From contig NC_035925.1 of NCBI RefSeq assembly GCF_000348985.1, positions 62,001-126,000 on the forward strand: a stretch of DNA of 64,000 nt. The letters run 5' to 3'. The notes under the pieces are model-generated. The model ran no database searches. It was not told where the DNA came from and worked only from the letters and a program-made list of their open reading frames with translations. Source of the stretch: Huiozyma naganishii CBS 8797. Its lineage: Eukaryota; Ascomycota; Saccharomycetes; Saccharomycetales; Saccharomycetaceae. Positions within the stretch are counted from its first letter, which is position 1; the number at the start of each line of letters is the position of its first letter. The position numbers were made by a program, and so were the translations under genes. Of this stretch, positions 36,205 through 46,534 are shown in pieces.

Positions 36205-38069
36205 CTACCGCATGCTTGACGTCTTTGACGTTGGCTCAGGTTTTTTCGGATTAGGGATTTTGCCTATATCAGAGGCAAAATTCAATGTCGGAAGTAAGTG
36301 GCCGTCGTCCATGCAATCGTCGAGATTGAAAAAAAAGCAAGACTTCAAGTGATGAAGAAGTTTGGTGATTAGCAGGCCTATATGGCTCGTCTTGGATACA
36401 AATCTTGGGGAAATGAGGTGCTCTTGTAGTACACTTAATAGAGTCAGATCCTCGAACTGCACCAAATGGAAATTCACGGTCTTCGCTGAGGGGTCCTCCC
36501 TCGACTGAAATTTGAGTTTGTACAGATTGATCCCATTCTTGACATTGTACGGTGTTTTATTCTTTTCAGAGTTCATGAAGGATAGATAGTCTTTTAGGGA
36601 TAGCTCTCTAGTATTCAATATTAGCAAGTTAGATTCGATCTGCACGGTAATGCAGGATTTACTCGAGCTATCCCTCGGGATCAAAAGATCCTTCGAGATT
36701 TTTTCGTCAGAAAGAAACACGTTTTGAACGGTTATTTCGAAATTGTCACAATATTCATGCTTCAAGAATTCCATGAAATGGAATTGTAGTTCGGACCATG
36801 GACCGTTGGACACAGTGAATAAGTTAAAGTCTTGGGCCTCTGAAAGGCATAAGTCATGGAATGGTTTGTACTCTCTAAACAGTAGTTGTGGCAGAGGTAA
36901 TGCATTGGAAGGTAGAATTCTAGTAAAGTGGAAGGAACGGTTTTCTTCGGGGGTGGTATTGTGTACAATTGTTCCTTCAATGTAGTCTATGCTCAATTTA
37001 TCTTGTACTTCTCCGCTTATATAACCAAAGCAGCGTACTTTACCCTTTAGTTCATCTATGGAATTCTCCAGCTTTTTCCTTTTCGATAATTCATACTCAA
37101 CCGTGTTATACCAGTCATTGTACTTTCCCTCGTTCTCTTTGGTAAATAAGATCAATTTGTTCATTTTATCAGTCTCCTCCTCAATATTTTTTTCAATATT
37201 CAATTTCTCATTCTCGATTGCCTCCTTCTCACTAACTGCTTTATCAATCTCACTGGTAATTTGGGCAATTTCTTTCTCTAGATCGTTTAGTCTTTTCTCC
37301 ATTTCAGAATTTTGTTGACGCAATTGTGCTGTATCGTTGAGCAAACTGATCTTTTCATCCATACTCTGTTTGTAATTTGTAATCAATAATTCCAAGCTAG
37401 AATTTTTTTCCAGCTTATGTTGTTCAAACTCCTCAGCAAGAGTTTTCCCCTTTTGGGCAACTGCCTTCTCATTTGAAAGTTTCAGTGTGTCACAGTCTTC
37501 CAATAAATCTATCAGATCCTTTCTCAACCTATTCATTTCCACTTCTAACTCATCTTTGGCTGTTATCTTCTCCAGCTCCATTAATTCATGATTGTAATTT
37601 GAAGACATTTCGTTGATGCTTTCTGCGAACTTTTCTTCCAAGAGACTTTTATCGTTCGCAAAATCCACTTTCAACTTCTCTTCTGTTGATTTAAATTCTT
37701 CCTCAATAGATGTCAGCTGTTCTGAACAGTGGTTCATTCCATCTTCAAAGCGCTCACATTGCACAGTTACTTTACGACACATGGCAACCCTTCTATTCAG
37801 TTGGTATTCAAGCTCCATGATATCGTTACCTTTAAACCTTGCAATATCAGCATTGGCTTGGGATATGTCTTTTTTAATTTTTCCGTTTCTTTGGCAATTT
37901 CTCTTTTGAATCGAAGCTCTAGTGCCAAAAGGTTTACCTTCTCTTTTGATAAGTATTTCACCTCATGTTTCTTCGATGCAGAGGGTTTTAAAACACGAAC
38001 CGCAGTTTTATTTGTTATGTCAGTGAACATTCCATTATTACTTTTAACTTCCCTCTCTTTGGATGGCAT
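36205..38069 (-). CDS. VIK1: Kar3-associated protein VIK1/CIK1, encoded in two frames
   Basis: Non-catalytic partner of the kinesin-14 Kar3. The first frame (38069 down to about 37870) gives 68 residues starting MPSKEREVKSNNGMF. The second (about 37871 down to 36205) continues with a coiled coil to about residue 380 and a C-terminal motor-homology domain without a P-loop. Joined, it would be about 620 residues (S. cerevisiae Vik1 647, Cik1 594). The join is at A AAA AAG (37870-37876 in plus coordinates), a canonical -1 slippery heptamer lying in the correct phase. Without a shift, translation stops about 22 codons later. Explanations are programmed frameshifting, a homopolymer sequencing error (six T where seven would be needed), or recent inactivation. 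Position matches YPL253C. Confidence 0.8.
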
Positions 38070-38636
38070 CGACTACTTTACAGTTCTGGAATGATCGATC
38101 AAACTGGCTTTTCGATTAGTTCCTTTTAGTCGACACATCGATTAAATCTAGCTTGTTTACACTTATTTTGTTGTTGTTTTTCTAAAATCATCATTTTTGT
38201 TCATTATGTCATTATGCACGTAGCGGTTATACCATTGAAGGTTGAATACATTGTCTCGCAACAAATCGAGATGAGCTCATTCAATGGGTAGTCCTGTAAA
38301 TGGAATTGATTGGAGCTGGCCATGTTGTAAATAGTTTGAATATTAGAACCTCATCTTTATAGAGAGGAAAATGATCAACGGCGCGGAATGATTTTTAACA
38401 GTAACAAGAGAGTTCGATAGAATTCCAAGACAAATAGATGGGTGGTTACGAGAAACTCTTTGAGGTGACACCAAGCATAATTAGACATTCTTCTTTTCTT
38501 GGAATTTTCACGTTGTAGATTTCTTCTGATTTCTGACATAAATCATTTATTCTGAAGTTTTGAATTTGTTTTCAATTTGTCTTGAACCGTCCGTCTTACG
38601 AAGTCACATCGCATAGTCCAGTTTAGAGAGCGATTA

Positions 38637-38834
38637 TGCTGGAAGCAAAGAAATGATGCTACACTAGGTGTGGCAGGGTCTCCCAGCAGACGGTCACTGC
38701 CGAGCGCCGGAAGCTCCTCCCCCGGATGCGCATTATATAGGAGAGCTACATAAACTGTCGATGAATTCTTTTCACCTTTCATATGACGATAAGCAATGTA
38801 ACATTTTACAAAGTCGGATTTCCAATATCCAACA
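38637..38834 (-). repeat. LTR-like repeat, type II, minus orientation
   Basis: Read on the minus strand it begins TGTTGGATATTGGAAATCC at 38834, a typical Ty-like LTR start. It runs through a TATATAA box (in the segment CTCCTATATAATGCGC) to at least 38637. It is over 85% identical by eye to the reverse complement of 40045-40257, apart from a short insertion/deletion. The far end could not be fixed, so the true LTR may be longer. GATTA directly follows its TG end at 38835-38839. Confidence 0.65.
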
Positions 38835-39129
38835 GATTATCAGTAGCAGTCATCTGTACTTTCCTATTTGTTTGAAAGTGATGGATCTTGGAGTCATAGC
38901 CGTTAGGATCCATCTTAGGATAGGGTTTTGATATTGATAGTAGATTCTTGAACTATTTATTTAATATACTTTGACAAGTATATGGTTCGGTACTTTCCTT
39001 TCCATGGATCGTGGAGAGGAAATATGTAGAGGGACATGCCCTTTATATATATGTTTAAAAATCCGGTAACCTTGAATCAACTACGCTGTTTCGTATGTAA
39101 ATAGGAGAACTTCTTATCGTTGTCTTATC

Positions 39130-39141
39130 TGTTGGATATTG
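39130..39141 (+). repeat. Possible third LTR start
   Basis: TGTTGGATATTG matches the first 12 bases of the type II LTR-like repeat, but the following sequence diverges. It may be the worn remnant of a related LTR or a chance match. Confidence 0.25.
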
Positions 39142-39381
39142 TCTTTCTCGCCGTGACTATCCATTTTAAGTAGAGTATGAGAGATGACTTAGATAAATTG
39201 ACTTCTTAGTTATACTATATAAGTATAAGGTTCGATGGTCTCTTCTGTATGTCCAGAAAGATAGAGACCGATACTATAGATATAACTAGTCTTTATATAT
39301 GTGAGAATTTCCCAGATATTCTCAGAATAGGATTATGTTTCATAGTGCGACATACGTGGCAATATTGTTATACGTTTCATA

Positions 39382-39440
39382 GTTGCCACGTATCATTATA
39401 TTTGCCGCGTATCACTATAGATGCCACGTTTCATTCTCGT
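39382..39440 (+). repeat. 19-bp imperfect tandem repeat, three copies
   Basis: Three units share the core TGCCACGTATCA with small changes (TTGCCACGTATCATTAT, TTGCCGCGTATCACTAT, ATGCCACGTTTCATTCT). A further inverted-type ACGTGGCA occurs just upstream (about 39354). Non-coding. Confidence 0.6.
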
Positions 39441-39685
39441 TTCATATAATGTTTATGCCTATGATGATATCTTATCACCCCTATAATAGTCATTTTCTAT
39501 ATTCAGCATTATCAGCCTAGCATGATGTTAGTTCTATTTACCCCAATTCAGCAGAAAGAAAATTGAGCACAAATCCAAATTTATCCCTAGTACCGCCCTG
39601 GGAAATTTTATCGTTTAAGATCACTTTCTCATTGGAATACTTTTCTAATAATTATAAAAACTTCAACAAAAACTATTAAACAATG

Positions 39686-40025
39686 TGTAAGAGCTGAAGC
39701 AGGTTGTGTTTGAATAAACTGTGTAAGGACTCTGATATTGTATATTTACGCCGTATACGTAAAGTATGTAGTTATATCAGTTGTGCGTGCTTGTCTAAGA
39801 CTTGTTTGTTAGCTGTTGGTTAGTCGGGTCCTGGATTTAGAGACAGTCTTAAAAGATGTCGGTGCAGATACCTTGGGGTTTATATACGTTCCGGATAACG
39901 GGCCATCCGCATGTCTCGAGTTTGTATACTCACATGTCGGGTTTATAATAGTTCTCGGTACTGTATTGGATAGAGTAACGGTTCATGAGTTCATTCCCAA
40001 AGGGAGTTCCCAATTTATCCTCACA
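39686..40025 (+). mobile_element. Solo LTR, type I, copy A, with 5-bp target-site duplication
   Basis: A 340-bp element starting TGTAAGAGCT and ending ATCCTCACA, flanked by the direct repeat CAATG at 39681-39685 and 40026-40030. It is a close relative (over most of its length) of 52900-53226, including the shared TTTATATACGTTCCGGATAA segment. TG...CA ends, a 5-bp duplication and dispersed copies indicate a retrotransposon LTR left by LTR-LTR recombination. No gag or pol sequence is present. The intact duplication suggests a fairly recent insertion. The transcriptional orientation of the parent element is not certain. Confidence 0.85.
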
Positions 40026-40044
40026 CAATGATGTTAGAGGATTA

Positions 40045-40257
40045 TGTTGGATATTGGAAATCCGGCTTCGTACATTGTTACATTGCATATCGTCATATGA
40101 AAGGTGAAAAGCATTCATCGACAGTTTATGTAGCTCTCCTATATAATGCGCATCCGGGGGAGGAGCTTCCGGCGCTCGGCAGTGACCGTCTGCTGGGAGA
40201 CCCTGCCACACCCCAAACATGCGTAGTGCAGCATCATTTCTTTGCTTCCAGCACATT
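40045..40257 (+). repeat. LTR-like repeat, type II, plus orientation
   Basis: Begins TGTTGGATATTGGAAATCC and carries CTATATAATGCGC about 95 bases in. It is the inverted partner of the repeat ending at 38834. Similarity stops near GCTTCCAGCA (about 40250), about 80 bases before the SGS1 stop codon, so the element is probably truncated or divergent there. GATTA precedes it directly (40040-40044). The type I solo LTR ends only 19 bases upstream. Confidence 0.65.
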
Positions 40258-40335
40258 CCACTCTGGCGCAATGCTATTAGTAAAAGGATTAATATATATA
40301 TATATATGTATGCTAAATGCTAGAAGTATAAAACC

Positions 40336-42981
40336 TTACCCTCTTTTGACAGACTTTCTCCGATAACCTTTTGATCTCTTACGTTTGAATGATTTCCTTT
40401 TCTTATTTCCACCTGGACTCAGTGCGGTCGCTGAGTCGTCTTCGATAATATTTGTCAAGTGGCCATCGCGGATTGCATCAACTACTTTTATTCGGTATTG
40501 CAGCTCCCTTTCGTCGACTCGGAAATTAGACTTATTCGAAGCCCACCTTGGTGAGGTCGGAGTATGGGCAATAGCACGTACAGGTTCTGTTAGCATTGAT
40601 AGACGCCTTTTGTTTAACACTTTAATGAATGGTAGATTATCATCAGCAGATGCTGTACTCTCTGAAGGGGATCCATTTTGCAAAGGTACTCTTTTCTTGG
40701 TTTCCTTGAAAAATCGTAGCTTAATAGAACAATCGGGGGTTTTAAGGTCCCTCACATTTGGCCCAACTTTCACATAATTAGAAACAAAGCCTAGTCCATT
40801 TGTCTTGGAGTATTCTTGTAGTATTCTCAACGTAATCAAATGGAAAAATATCTTTTCGATGTCAACTTTACGCAGTGATTTACCTGTACCGTGCTCGGGT
40901 AGCATATGATGATTCGCTTGAACAATCTTCAACATATTAGACCCCTTGAAAACATCCTGACAATACGATGTGGTGACTACTTCATCCTGGATGCTGCGTA
41001 CCAACTCGACAATTCTCAGAGCTATATCAGTAATGTCCTTTTCTTCGTCCTCCACATTGGTATTTGAACCGTCAGTTTCGCTCTTAAAATGTTGTTTGGC
41101 GCAGTTGTCACAGTTATTATTACAGTCTTTCACATCAAAGGATTCGTTAAAATATGAGAGGATCAGCTTTCTTCGACAATCTATCATGTTATCGCAGAAG
41201 TTCATAACTTGCTGTAAGTTTTCCAGCTGTTTCAACTTATTGGACTTATCTAGTTTTCTATCTCTCTGAATCATTTTTTGAAGTGTTCGAATGTCAGCAA
41301 AAGAATAGAATGTAATGCAATATGAAAATTTTCCATCTCTTCCCGCTCTGCCAGTTTCTTGATAGTAATTTTCTAGTGTCCTTGGGACTGTGTAATGGAA
41401 AACAAACCTCACGTCACTCTTATCGATCCCCATACCAAACGCAATAGTGGCAATGATGACTTGGATTTGATTTGCCTGCCAACCTCTCTGAACAAGTTCC
41501 CTGTCTGTGGTATCCATGCCTGCATGATAAAATCGACAGTTGATACCTTCCTTTTTGAGTAAGGCTGTTAATTTCTCACAAGCAATTTTGGAATGACAAT
41601 ATATGATACCAGATTGACCTCTAAACACTGTCTTCAGGGAGTTCACAATCAAAGGTATGCTTGTTTTATTGTTCTTCGGTATACTTTGATAAAAGAGATT
41701 ATCCCTGTTGAAACTTTGCCTTAGTTGTACGGCGCTTTTCAGGCGTAAATTGTTTATTATATCACTTTGGACTTGTTTGTTAGCAGTTGCTGTTAGTGCA
41801 ATCACGGGTATCTCAGGGTACTGCATTTTGAAATAGCTTAGTTGCTTATAGTCTGGTCTAAAATCGTGCCCCCAGTTAGAGACACAATGCGCCTCATCAA
41901 TGACGATTCGAGCAAGCTGACGATTCTTGTAAAGAGTCCCCAGTGCCCGTTGGCACTGAGCAGAAGCTTTTATCATTTCCGGGGACATATAGATCAGGTC
42001 CAAGTCACCGTTGATCAGTAGGTTGAAAACTTCGTTCCGCTGAGCGGCTGAGTTTTTCGAGTTGAACATGCAAGCCCTTATGTTTAAGTCCAGCAAATGT
42101 TCCACTTGATCTTGCATTAGCGAAATCAGGGGAGATATGACAACGGTGGTGCCCCTCGTCTCTCCTGACTTTACAAGGGCAGGTAATTGATAACACAACG
42201 ATTTGCCACCGCCTGTGGGCATTAGTACGAATACGTCTTTGCCCGAGAGCACGGAGTTTATGGCGGTTAACTGATTTGGTCTAAAACCTTTTAGCTTGAA
42301 TGTAGCCTGTAAATGGTAGTAAAGCTCATCTGTCCATCGGTATGTAGGCTGTGTCTGCTCCTCTTCCCTATCAGGGAGCGTGGGTAACGGTGCGTCGTTC
42401 AGAATTGGCGGCAGTTCTATTTCATCGTTATCTACTCTGTTCCATGCAGCAACCTGCAGCAGGTCTTCATTGCCATCCAATTCTTGCAGATCTTCCTCGA
42501 AATCCTCAAGAATCTCCACGTCATCTTGGTCCTCGTCGGAAAGCACAATCTGCTGAAGTGAGGACGAGCCAATAATCTCAACGTTGTCGTCTCCGCTATC
42601 GCTCAATTCTGCGCCACTTATTCCGTGCGAGTCCTGCTTTGGTATCTTACTCTCTATCTCTGGTTCGCCATATTCACCAGCACCTTCCTCATGCATGTTG
42701 AACTGGAACTCACTCTCATTATCGACCGTCTCGTTGACCACAGTGGAGCAATCCGTCTTCAATAGCGATTCGAGGGTCTCCTCCAAGTACTGTATCTCGG
42801 TGGCTATATGCGCGACCTGTGGGTTCAAGACCTGACTCACCGTATGAAACTTTTCATCTTTAGAGAGCTGCGTCGACTGGATCACGTTGCACTTGTCGTT
42901 CAGCACGCCCGTCAGCTTCCTGAACTGCTCAATGAGCGACTGCTGACACCTGACCACTTCATTGTCGCCTGCACCGCACAT
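40336..42981 (-). CDS. SGS1: RecQ-family DNA helicase Sgs1, lacking N-terminal region and HRDC domain
   Basis: An 881-residue 3'-5' helicase for resolving recombination and stalled-fork intermediates (S. cerevisiae 1447). Motifs are intact: RPNQLTAINSVLSGKDVF, MPTGGGKSLCYQLPA, IDEAHCVSNWGHDFRPDY, TATA, FGMGIDK and QETGRAGRDG. The RecQ zinc-binding cysteines (CRRKLI, then CNNNCDNCAKQ) and the winged helix (VQANHHMLPEHGTGKS) follow. The start aligns near residue 190 of the S. cerevisiae protein, so the Top3-Rmi1-binding segment is missing. After the winged helix only about 110 residues remain, with no HRDC domain, ending in a basic tail. The ATG at 42981 was chosen; the frame opens 30 bases earlier with TTG. 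The 3' end is close to LTR debris. Confidence 0.9.
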   Translation of the reverse strand: MCGAGDNEVVRCQQSLIEQFRKLTGVLNDKCNVIQSTQLSKDEKFHTVSQVLNPQVAHIATEIQYLEETLESLLKTDCSTVVNETVDNESEFQFNMHEEGAGEYGEPEIESKIPKQDSHGISGAELSDSGDDNVEIIGSSSLQQIVLSDEDQDDVEILEDFEEDLQELDGNEDLLQVAAWNRVDNDEIELPPILNDAPLPTLPDREEEQTQPTYRWTDELYYHLQATFKLKGFRPNQLTAINSVLSGKDVFVLMPTGGGKSLCYQLPALVKSGETRGTTVVISPLISLMQDQVEHLLDLNIRACMFNSKNSAAQRNEVFNLLINGDLDLIYMSPEMIKASAQCQRALGTLYKNRQLARIVIDEAHCVSNWGHDFRPDYKQLSYFKMQYPEIPVIALTATANKQVQSDIINNLRLKSAVQLRQSFNRDNLFYQSIPKNNKTSIPLIVNSLKTVFRGQSGIIYCHSKIACEKLTALLKKEGINCRFYHAGMDTTDRELVQRGWQANQIQVIIATIAFGMGIDKSDVRFVFHYTVPRTLENYYQETGRAGRDGKFSYCITFYSFADIRTLQKMIQRDRKLDKSNKLKQLENLQQVMNFCDNMIDCRRKLILSYFNESFDVKDCNNNCDNCAKQHFKSETDGSNTNVEDEEKDITDIALRIVELVRSIQDEVVTTSYCQDVFKGSNMLKIVQANHHMLPEHGTGKSLRKVDIEKIFFHLITLRILQEYSKTNGLGFVSNYVKVGPNVRDLKTPDCSIKLRFFKETKKRVPLQNGSPSESTASADDNLPFIKVLNKRRLSMLTEPVRAIAHTPTSPRWASNKSNFRVDERELQYRIKVVDAIRDGHLTNIIEDDSATALSPGGNKKRKSFKRKRSKGYRRKSVKRG

Positions 42982-43639
42982 AGACTTACCACGTGGACCA
43001 GGGCACTGCAAGTAAAACAGCTAACTTTACCGATGAGCAATCTTCACCTTAGGCAGTGAGGAATGAGCCACCCGCAAACAAACAAACCACACTCAAACAG
43101 AAGAGGAAAAAACGAAAGCCGTGAAGAAAACTGCAGAACAGCTGTATGTCTGGGTTAACCAGCGGAAAATGCACCCAAACTCCGATTAAGCGTCACTCTG
43201 CACACTACCTCGCGGACTAGTCTCGTTCAAATCCCAAAGAGAACAACTGCCACGGCGGCAGACCCTGAGAGGCAAACAAAGACAACTATCAACACGTAAA
43301 CAAAAAATTAAAGGCGTATTTGCTAAAGTTGCCAATACTTCCAAGAAGTGGGATATCCCTTTATTTGCCTTTGAACGTAGAAAGACGCGCACAAAACTGC
43401 AGAATTTCCAAAGTTTCCCCGACTTCTGAACGGGAATCGGAAAACAAGAAGGAAAGTAAAAAAAACAAAAAAGAGAAAGAGTGACGAAATAACGTCACCG
43501 TTGCAAGTTGACGGTTTACTGGTAGGCACAAGGGTCTTCCGTTTGATATTCTTTGCGTTGGTAAGAGACGTGCGCCCAGGATTTCTAGAAAACAGAGCTG
43601 ACGGCAGGCAACTGGGGAGAAGTAGAGCGCGTGAGAGCT
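42982..43639. other. Divergent promoter SGS1-GAL4
   Basis: About 660 bases between the two starts. It was inspected for the missing N-terminal part of SGS1; no frame resembling it was seen. No CGG-N11-CCG Gal4 site was recognised. The sequence is A-rich on the plus strand near 43440-43480. Confidence 0.5.
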
Positions 43640-46267
43640 ATGATCCGAATGAAAGAGGAGGAGAGTAGGCATCACGCCAATTCGAGTACAGACCAGGCGT
43701 GTGATCTGTGTAGAATCAAGAAGCTGAAATGCTCTAAGGACAAACCTGCGTGCAGGAAATGTGCGAAGAACGGTTGGAACTGTACTTATTCGCCGAAGGC
43801 GAAAAGGTCTCCGCTGACGAGAGCACATTTAACAGAAGTGGAGAACGAGCTGGCATATTTCCAGAGTCTCTTCAACACACTGTACCCGAACCAACAACTC
43901 AACGATGTCATGGAACGGTTGGGTACCGGTATGTCCGATGCTCCGTCGGCGGCCTCGCTTGATACAACCCGCGGTGCGTCGTCTAGTCCCGTGACGCGGA
44001 CAGGCAAGGATGGCAGCAATGTTCTCTTCACCCAGGAGGTGGATGGTACTTGTATCCCTGCAGATATACTGAATGGGTTCAACTGGAGTGAGTTGTCCAT
44101 GGCATCGGATGCGGTGAACTCCAACACTTTTGTCAATTTTCTGGACGGCGTAAACTGTGGGGTCTATGGCCCCGCATCGAAGGTCTCACAAATGAGGTCG
44201 ATCAAGTCTAACATCCACGGGTTTATGACTGTAAACTCGATAAAACAATTAGTCAACGATTCAAGCGATAACGTCACAGAGGGTGGGCTAGACCGGACTA
44301 ACTTTATCGCAGGCGAGGGATCGCAGCAACATAACGTGGTGTTGGATAAGGTCTTCTTAACAAAGAAATCAACGACCAAACGATACGTGCAGTACTACTT
44401 CGAAAAATTTCATCCATTCCACCCGATAATAAATGAAAGGGAATTCATGGCCCACTTCAAAAGTAGGGACACGTTGATGGTGCCCGATGATATCAAGGAC
44501 TGGGCCTCTACAAAGAAAACACTTTCGACGGATAATATCGAGTGGCAGTTCCTACTAAGTATTGTGCTGGCTCTCGGATCGTGGTGCAATGATGGTGAGT
44601 CCACTGATATTGATCGGTATTACTACAAGAGTGCCGCATTTTATTTGAATGATGCAAACATGCTCCTGTTTACAAGCTCTGTCAACCTGATAGTGACTTT
44701 GAACTTATTTTCCTTGTATCTTACAATTAAAAACACATTCTGGAATAACTTAAACTCCGCATACCAGATAAACGGTCTGGCTATTAGGATGGCAGTTTCA
44801 CTGGGTCTGAATATAAAGGACATACCGACGTCCACCGAGAACGTAACTATGCTAAAACAGAGGAAACTGTTATGGTACGCACTAGTGAATCAAGATATAC
44901 TCTTGAACATGCATTTCGATAGATCTAATTTGTTCAATTCGCTAAACTATATTCCAATCGATGAGTTACAGATTTTTCTGAATGCCAACGAACACAAGGA
45001 GTTCATCTCTATCACCGATATGAACCAGTGGCTACTGTTGAAACTTAGAACAGTGAACACATGCGATTACAGCACGTTGCTTTCAACAGTTAATTTTCTT
45101 GATAAAGTTGGCGATAAAATTACACATCCAGTCAAAGATATGTTGCAACTTCACATCAACAATTTCACGATCAGGAAGTTTGTCTCCGTAAACGATCAAT
45201 TGTCTGAGACTAATGTTTTGGAGAAAGTGTTAGAATTACATTTAAGATCAGTCAGGAGATTATTTTTATGCATAGATTCACAACTACAAACAGGGAAAAA
45301 CAGAACGTCGCCTTTTGTAGCGTGGTGTTTTGTTTCTCAGCTGTTCGATTTCTCAGCGACAATTCTGAAATACTTGTTCGACACAAGGTTTCCCCTTGTT
45401 AATACTAATTATAGTACGTCCAACGAATTAATGATGCACCTGAAGTCAATTGTTAAGTACCTCCAAGTTTTCAAAGATTTGCACCTTTTACAAAATTCCG
45501 CCATTGACTTTTATTTGAATTTGTTGAATAATGTATTGTCCACTACCTTCTCAGGTAACGACAATATCAATGTACTGAGAAACCCATCAACAGCGGATGA
45601 CATGCCCATTTCCGCTAATAACACTAATAATATTCTGAGCAATAATGACCAGTCCTATATGAAAACTGCCAATAACGGCAATAACAGATTAGCAACGATC
45701 ACCGAATCCTCTAACCTGGGGGCAAATGCTTCTTATAAACCTACGAAGAGCTATACAAATCTGATAAACTTATTGTCGAACAAATTGACGACTTCACCAA
45801 GTGTATCATTCTTCCCAACTTCGTCCAATCCACCATCCAATCCTACCACCCCACAAATACTTGGTCTGCAAGACCAGCCTGGGTGGAGACCCATGAACAA
45901 CGAAAACAACCCTGCAACCGAGAACAACCCAACTTTCACAGGAGGGACAAACTCGCAAACGTCAATGTTCCCCTCGATGTCAATGGAAAACCCGCTGACA
46001 CTCATGAACAACCCATTGCCAGGCAACCCCGGAATAAACAGTAATTTGAACTGGAACGACAATTCAGCATTCAGCACGGTGGGGTTCACCAATGGATTGT
46101 TTAACACTACTACCATGGACGATGTGTACAATTACTTATTCGACGACAACACAACGGTGCAGAACATGCCAAGTAGCAATATTGTTTCCGATGTAACGGC
46201 CTCTGAGAGGACAGAGGATAAACCGTTCATGTTTCGTCAACCGTCCACAAATTCCACGGGTGATTGA
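43640..46267 (+). CDS. GAL4: Zn2Cys6 transcription activator Gal4
   Basis: An 875-residue activator of galactose genes (S. cerevisiae 881). The zinc cluster has ligands Cys21, 24, 31, 38, 41 and 48 with the exact 2-6-6-2-6 spacing. The linker [18 protein letters not shown] and a dimerisation coiled coil follow as in Gal4. The fungal-specific regulatory domain covers about 230-560. An Asn-rich region (about 650-810) precedes the C-terminal [11 protein letters not shown] (about 826-836), the overlapping activation and Gal80-binding motif. Its conservation implies a Gal80-type inhibitor in this yeast. The ATG at 43640 was used; 43649 is an alternative, and the frame extends 9 bases upstream with GTG. 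Confidence 0.96.
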   Translation: MIRMKEEESRHHANSSTDQACDLCRIKKLKCSKDKPACRKCAKNGWNCTYSPKAKRSPLTRAHLTEVENELAYFQSLFNTLYPNQQLNDVMERLGTGMSDAPSAASLDTTRGASSSPVTRTGKDGSNVLFTQEVDGTCIPADILNGFNWSELSMASDAVNSNTFVNFLDGVNCGVYGPASKVSQMRSIKSNIHGFMTVNSIKQLVNDSSDNVTEGGLDRTNFIAGEGSQQHNVVLDKVFLTKKSTTKRYVQYYFEKFHPFHPIINEREFMAHFKSRDTLMVPDDIKDWASTKKTLSTDNIEWQFLLSIVLALGSWCNDGESTDIDRYYYKSAAFYLNDANMLLFTSSVNLIVTLNLFSLYLTIKNTFWNNLNSAYQINGLAIRMAVSLGLNIKDIPTSTENVTMLKQRKLLWYALVNQDILLNMHFDRSNLFNSLNYIPIDELQIFLNANEHKEFISITDMNQWLLLKLRTVNTCDYSTLLSTVNFLDKVGDKITHPVKDMLQLHINNFTIRKFVSVNDQLSETNVLEKVLELHLRSVRRLFLCIDSQLQTGKNRTSPFVAWCFVSQLFDFSATILKYLFDTRFPLVNTNYSTSNELMMHLKSIVKYLQVFKDLHLLQNSAIDFYLNLLNNVLSTTFSGNDNINVLRNPSTADDMPISANNTNNILSNNDQSYMKTANNGNNRLATITESSNLGANASYKPTKSYTNLINLLSNKLTTSPSVSFFPTSSNPPSNPTTPQILGLQDQPGWRPMNNENNPATENNPTFTGGTNSQTSMFPSMSMENPLTLMNNPLPGNPGINSNLNWNDNSAFSTVGFTNGLFNTTTMDDVYNYLFDDNTTVQNMPSSNIVSDVTASERTEDKPFMFRQPSTNSTGD

Positions 46268-46534
46268 CCATCTATGCAGAAGTATACATAAAAGTGTGAA
46301 CATCTATTGTATCATTAACCGTAATTATCACAAACACATAACTTATATAACGTTTTAAAATGTGATTGAATCATGAAACGCCATGCCAATTCATTTTACG
46401 CTGCAGTTCGAAGACATCGAAAGTATCGAAAGTAGGAAAAAAAAGATTAGAATCTGAAATGAGAATTCTTTTAATCCCTTTGCAATCCGGTTCTTAACAG
46501 CGCTTCAACGAACACATAGACGCACAGGCATATA

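Larger units (their letters stand above)
38070..40335. other. Repeat-filled rearrangement junction VIK1-SGS1
   Basis: The longest gene-free stretch (2.27 kb), AT-rich. It holds an inverted pair of LTR-like sequences (up to 38834 and from 40045), a solo LTR with intact target-site duplication (39686-40025), a possible third LTR start (39130) and a 19-bp imperfect tandem repeat (39382-39440). No tRNA gene and no retrotransposon coding sequence were recognised. One boundary of the inverted SGS1-YAH1 block lies here. Confidence 0.75.

Noticed and set aside
42981..43011. Upstream SGS1 intron suggested by GGTAAGTC on the minus strand
   Set aside because: No convincing branch point, 3' site or homologous upstream exon was seen; kept only as an alternative for the short N-terminus.
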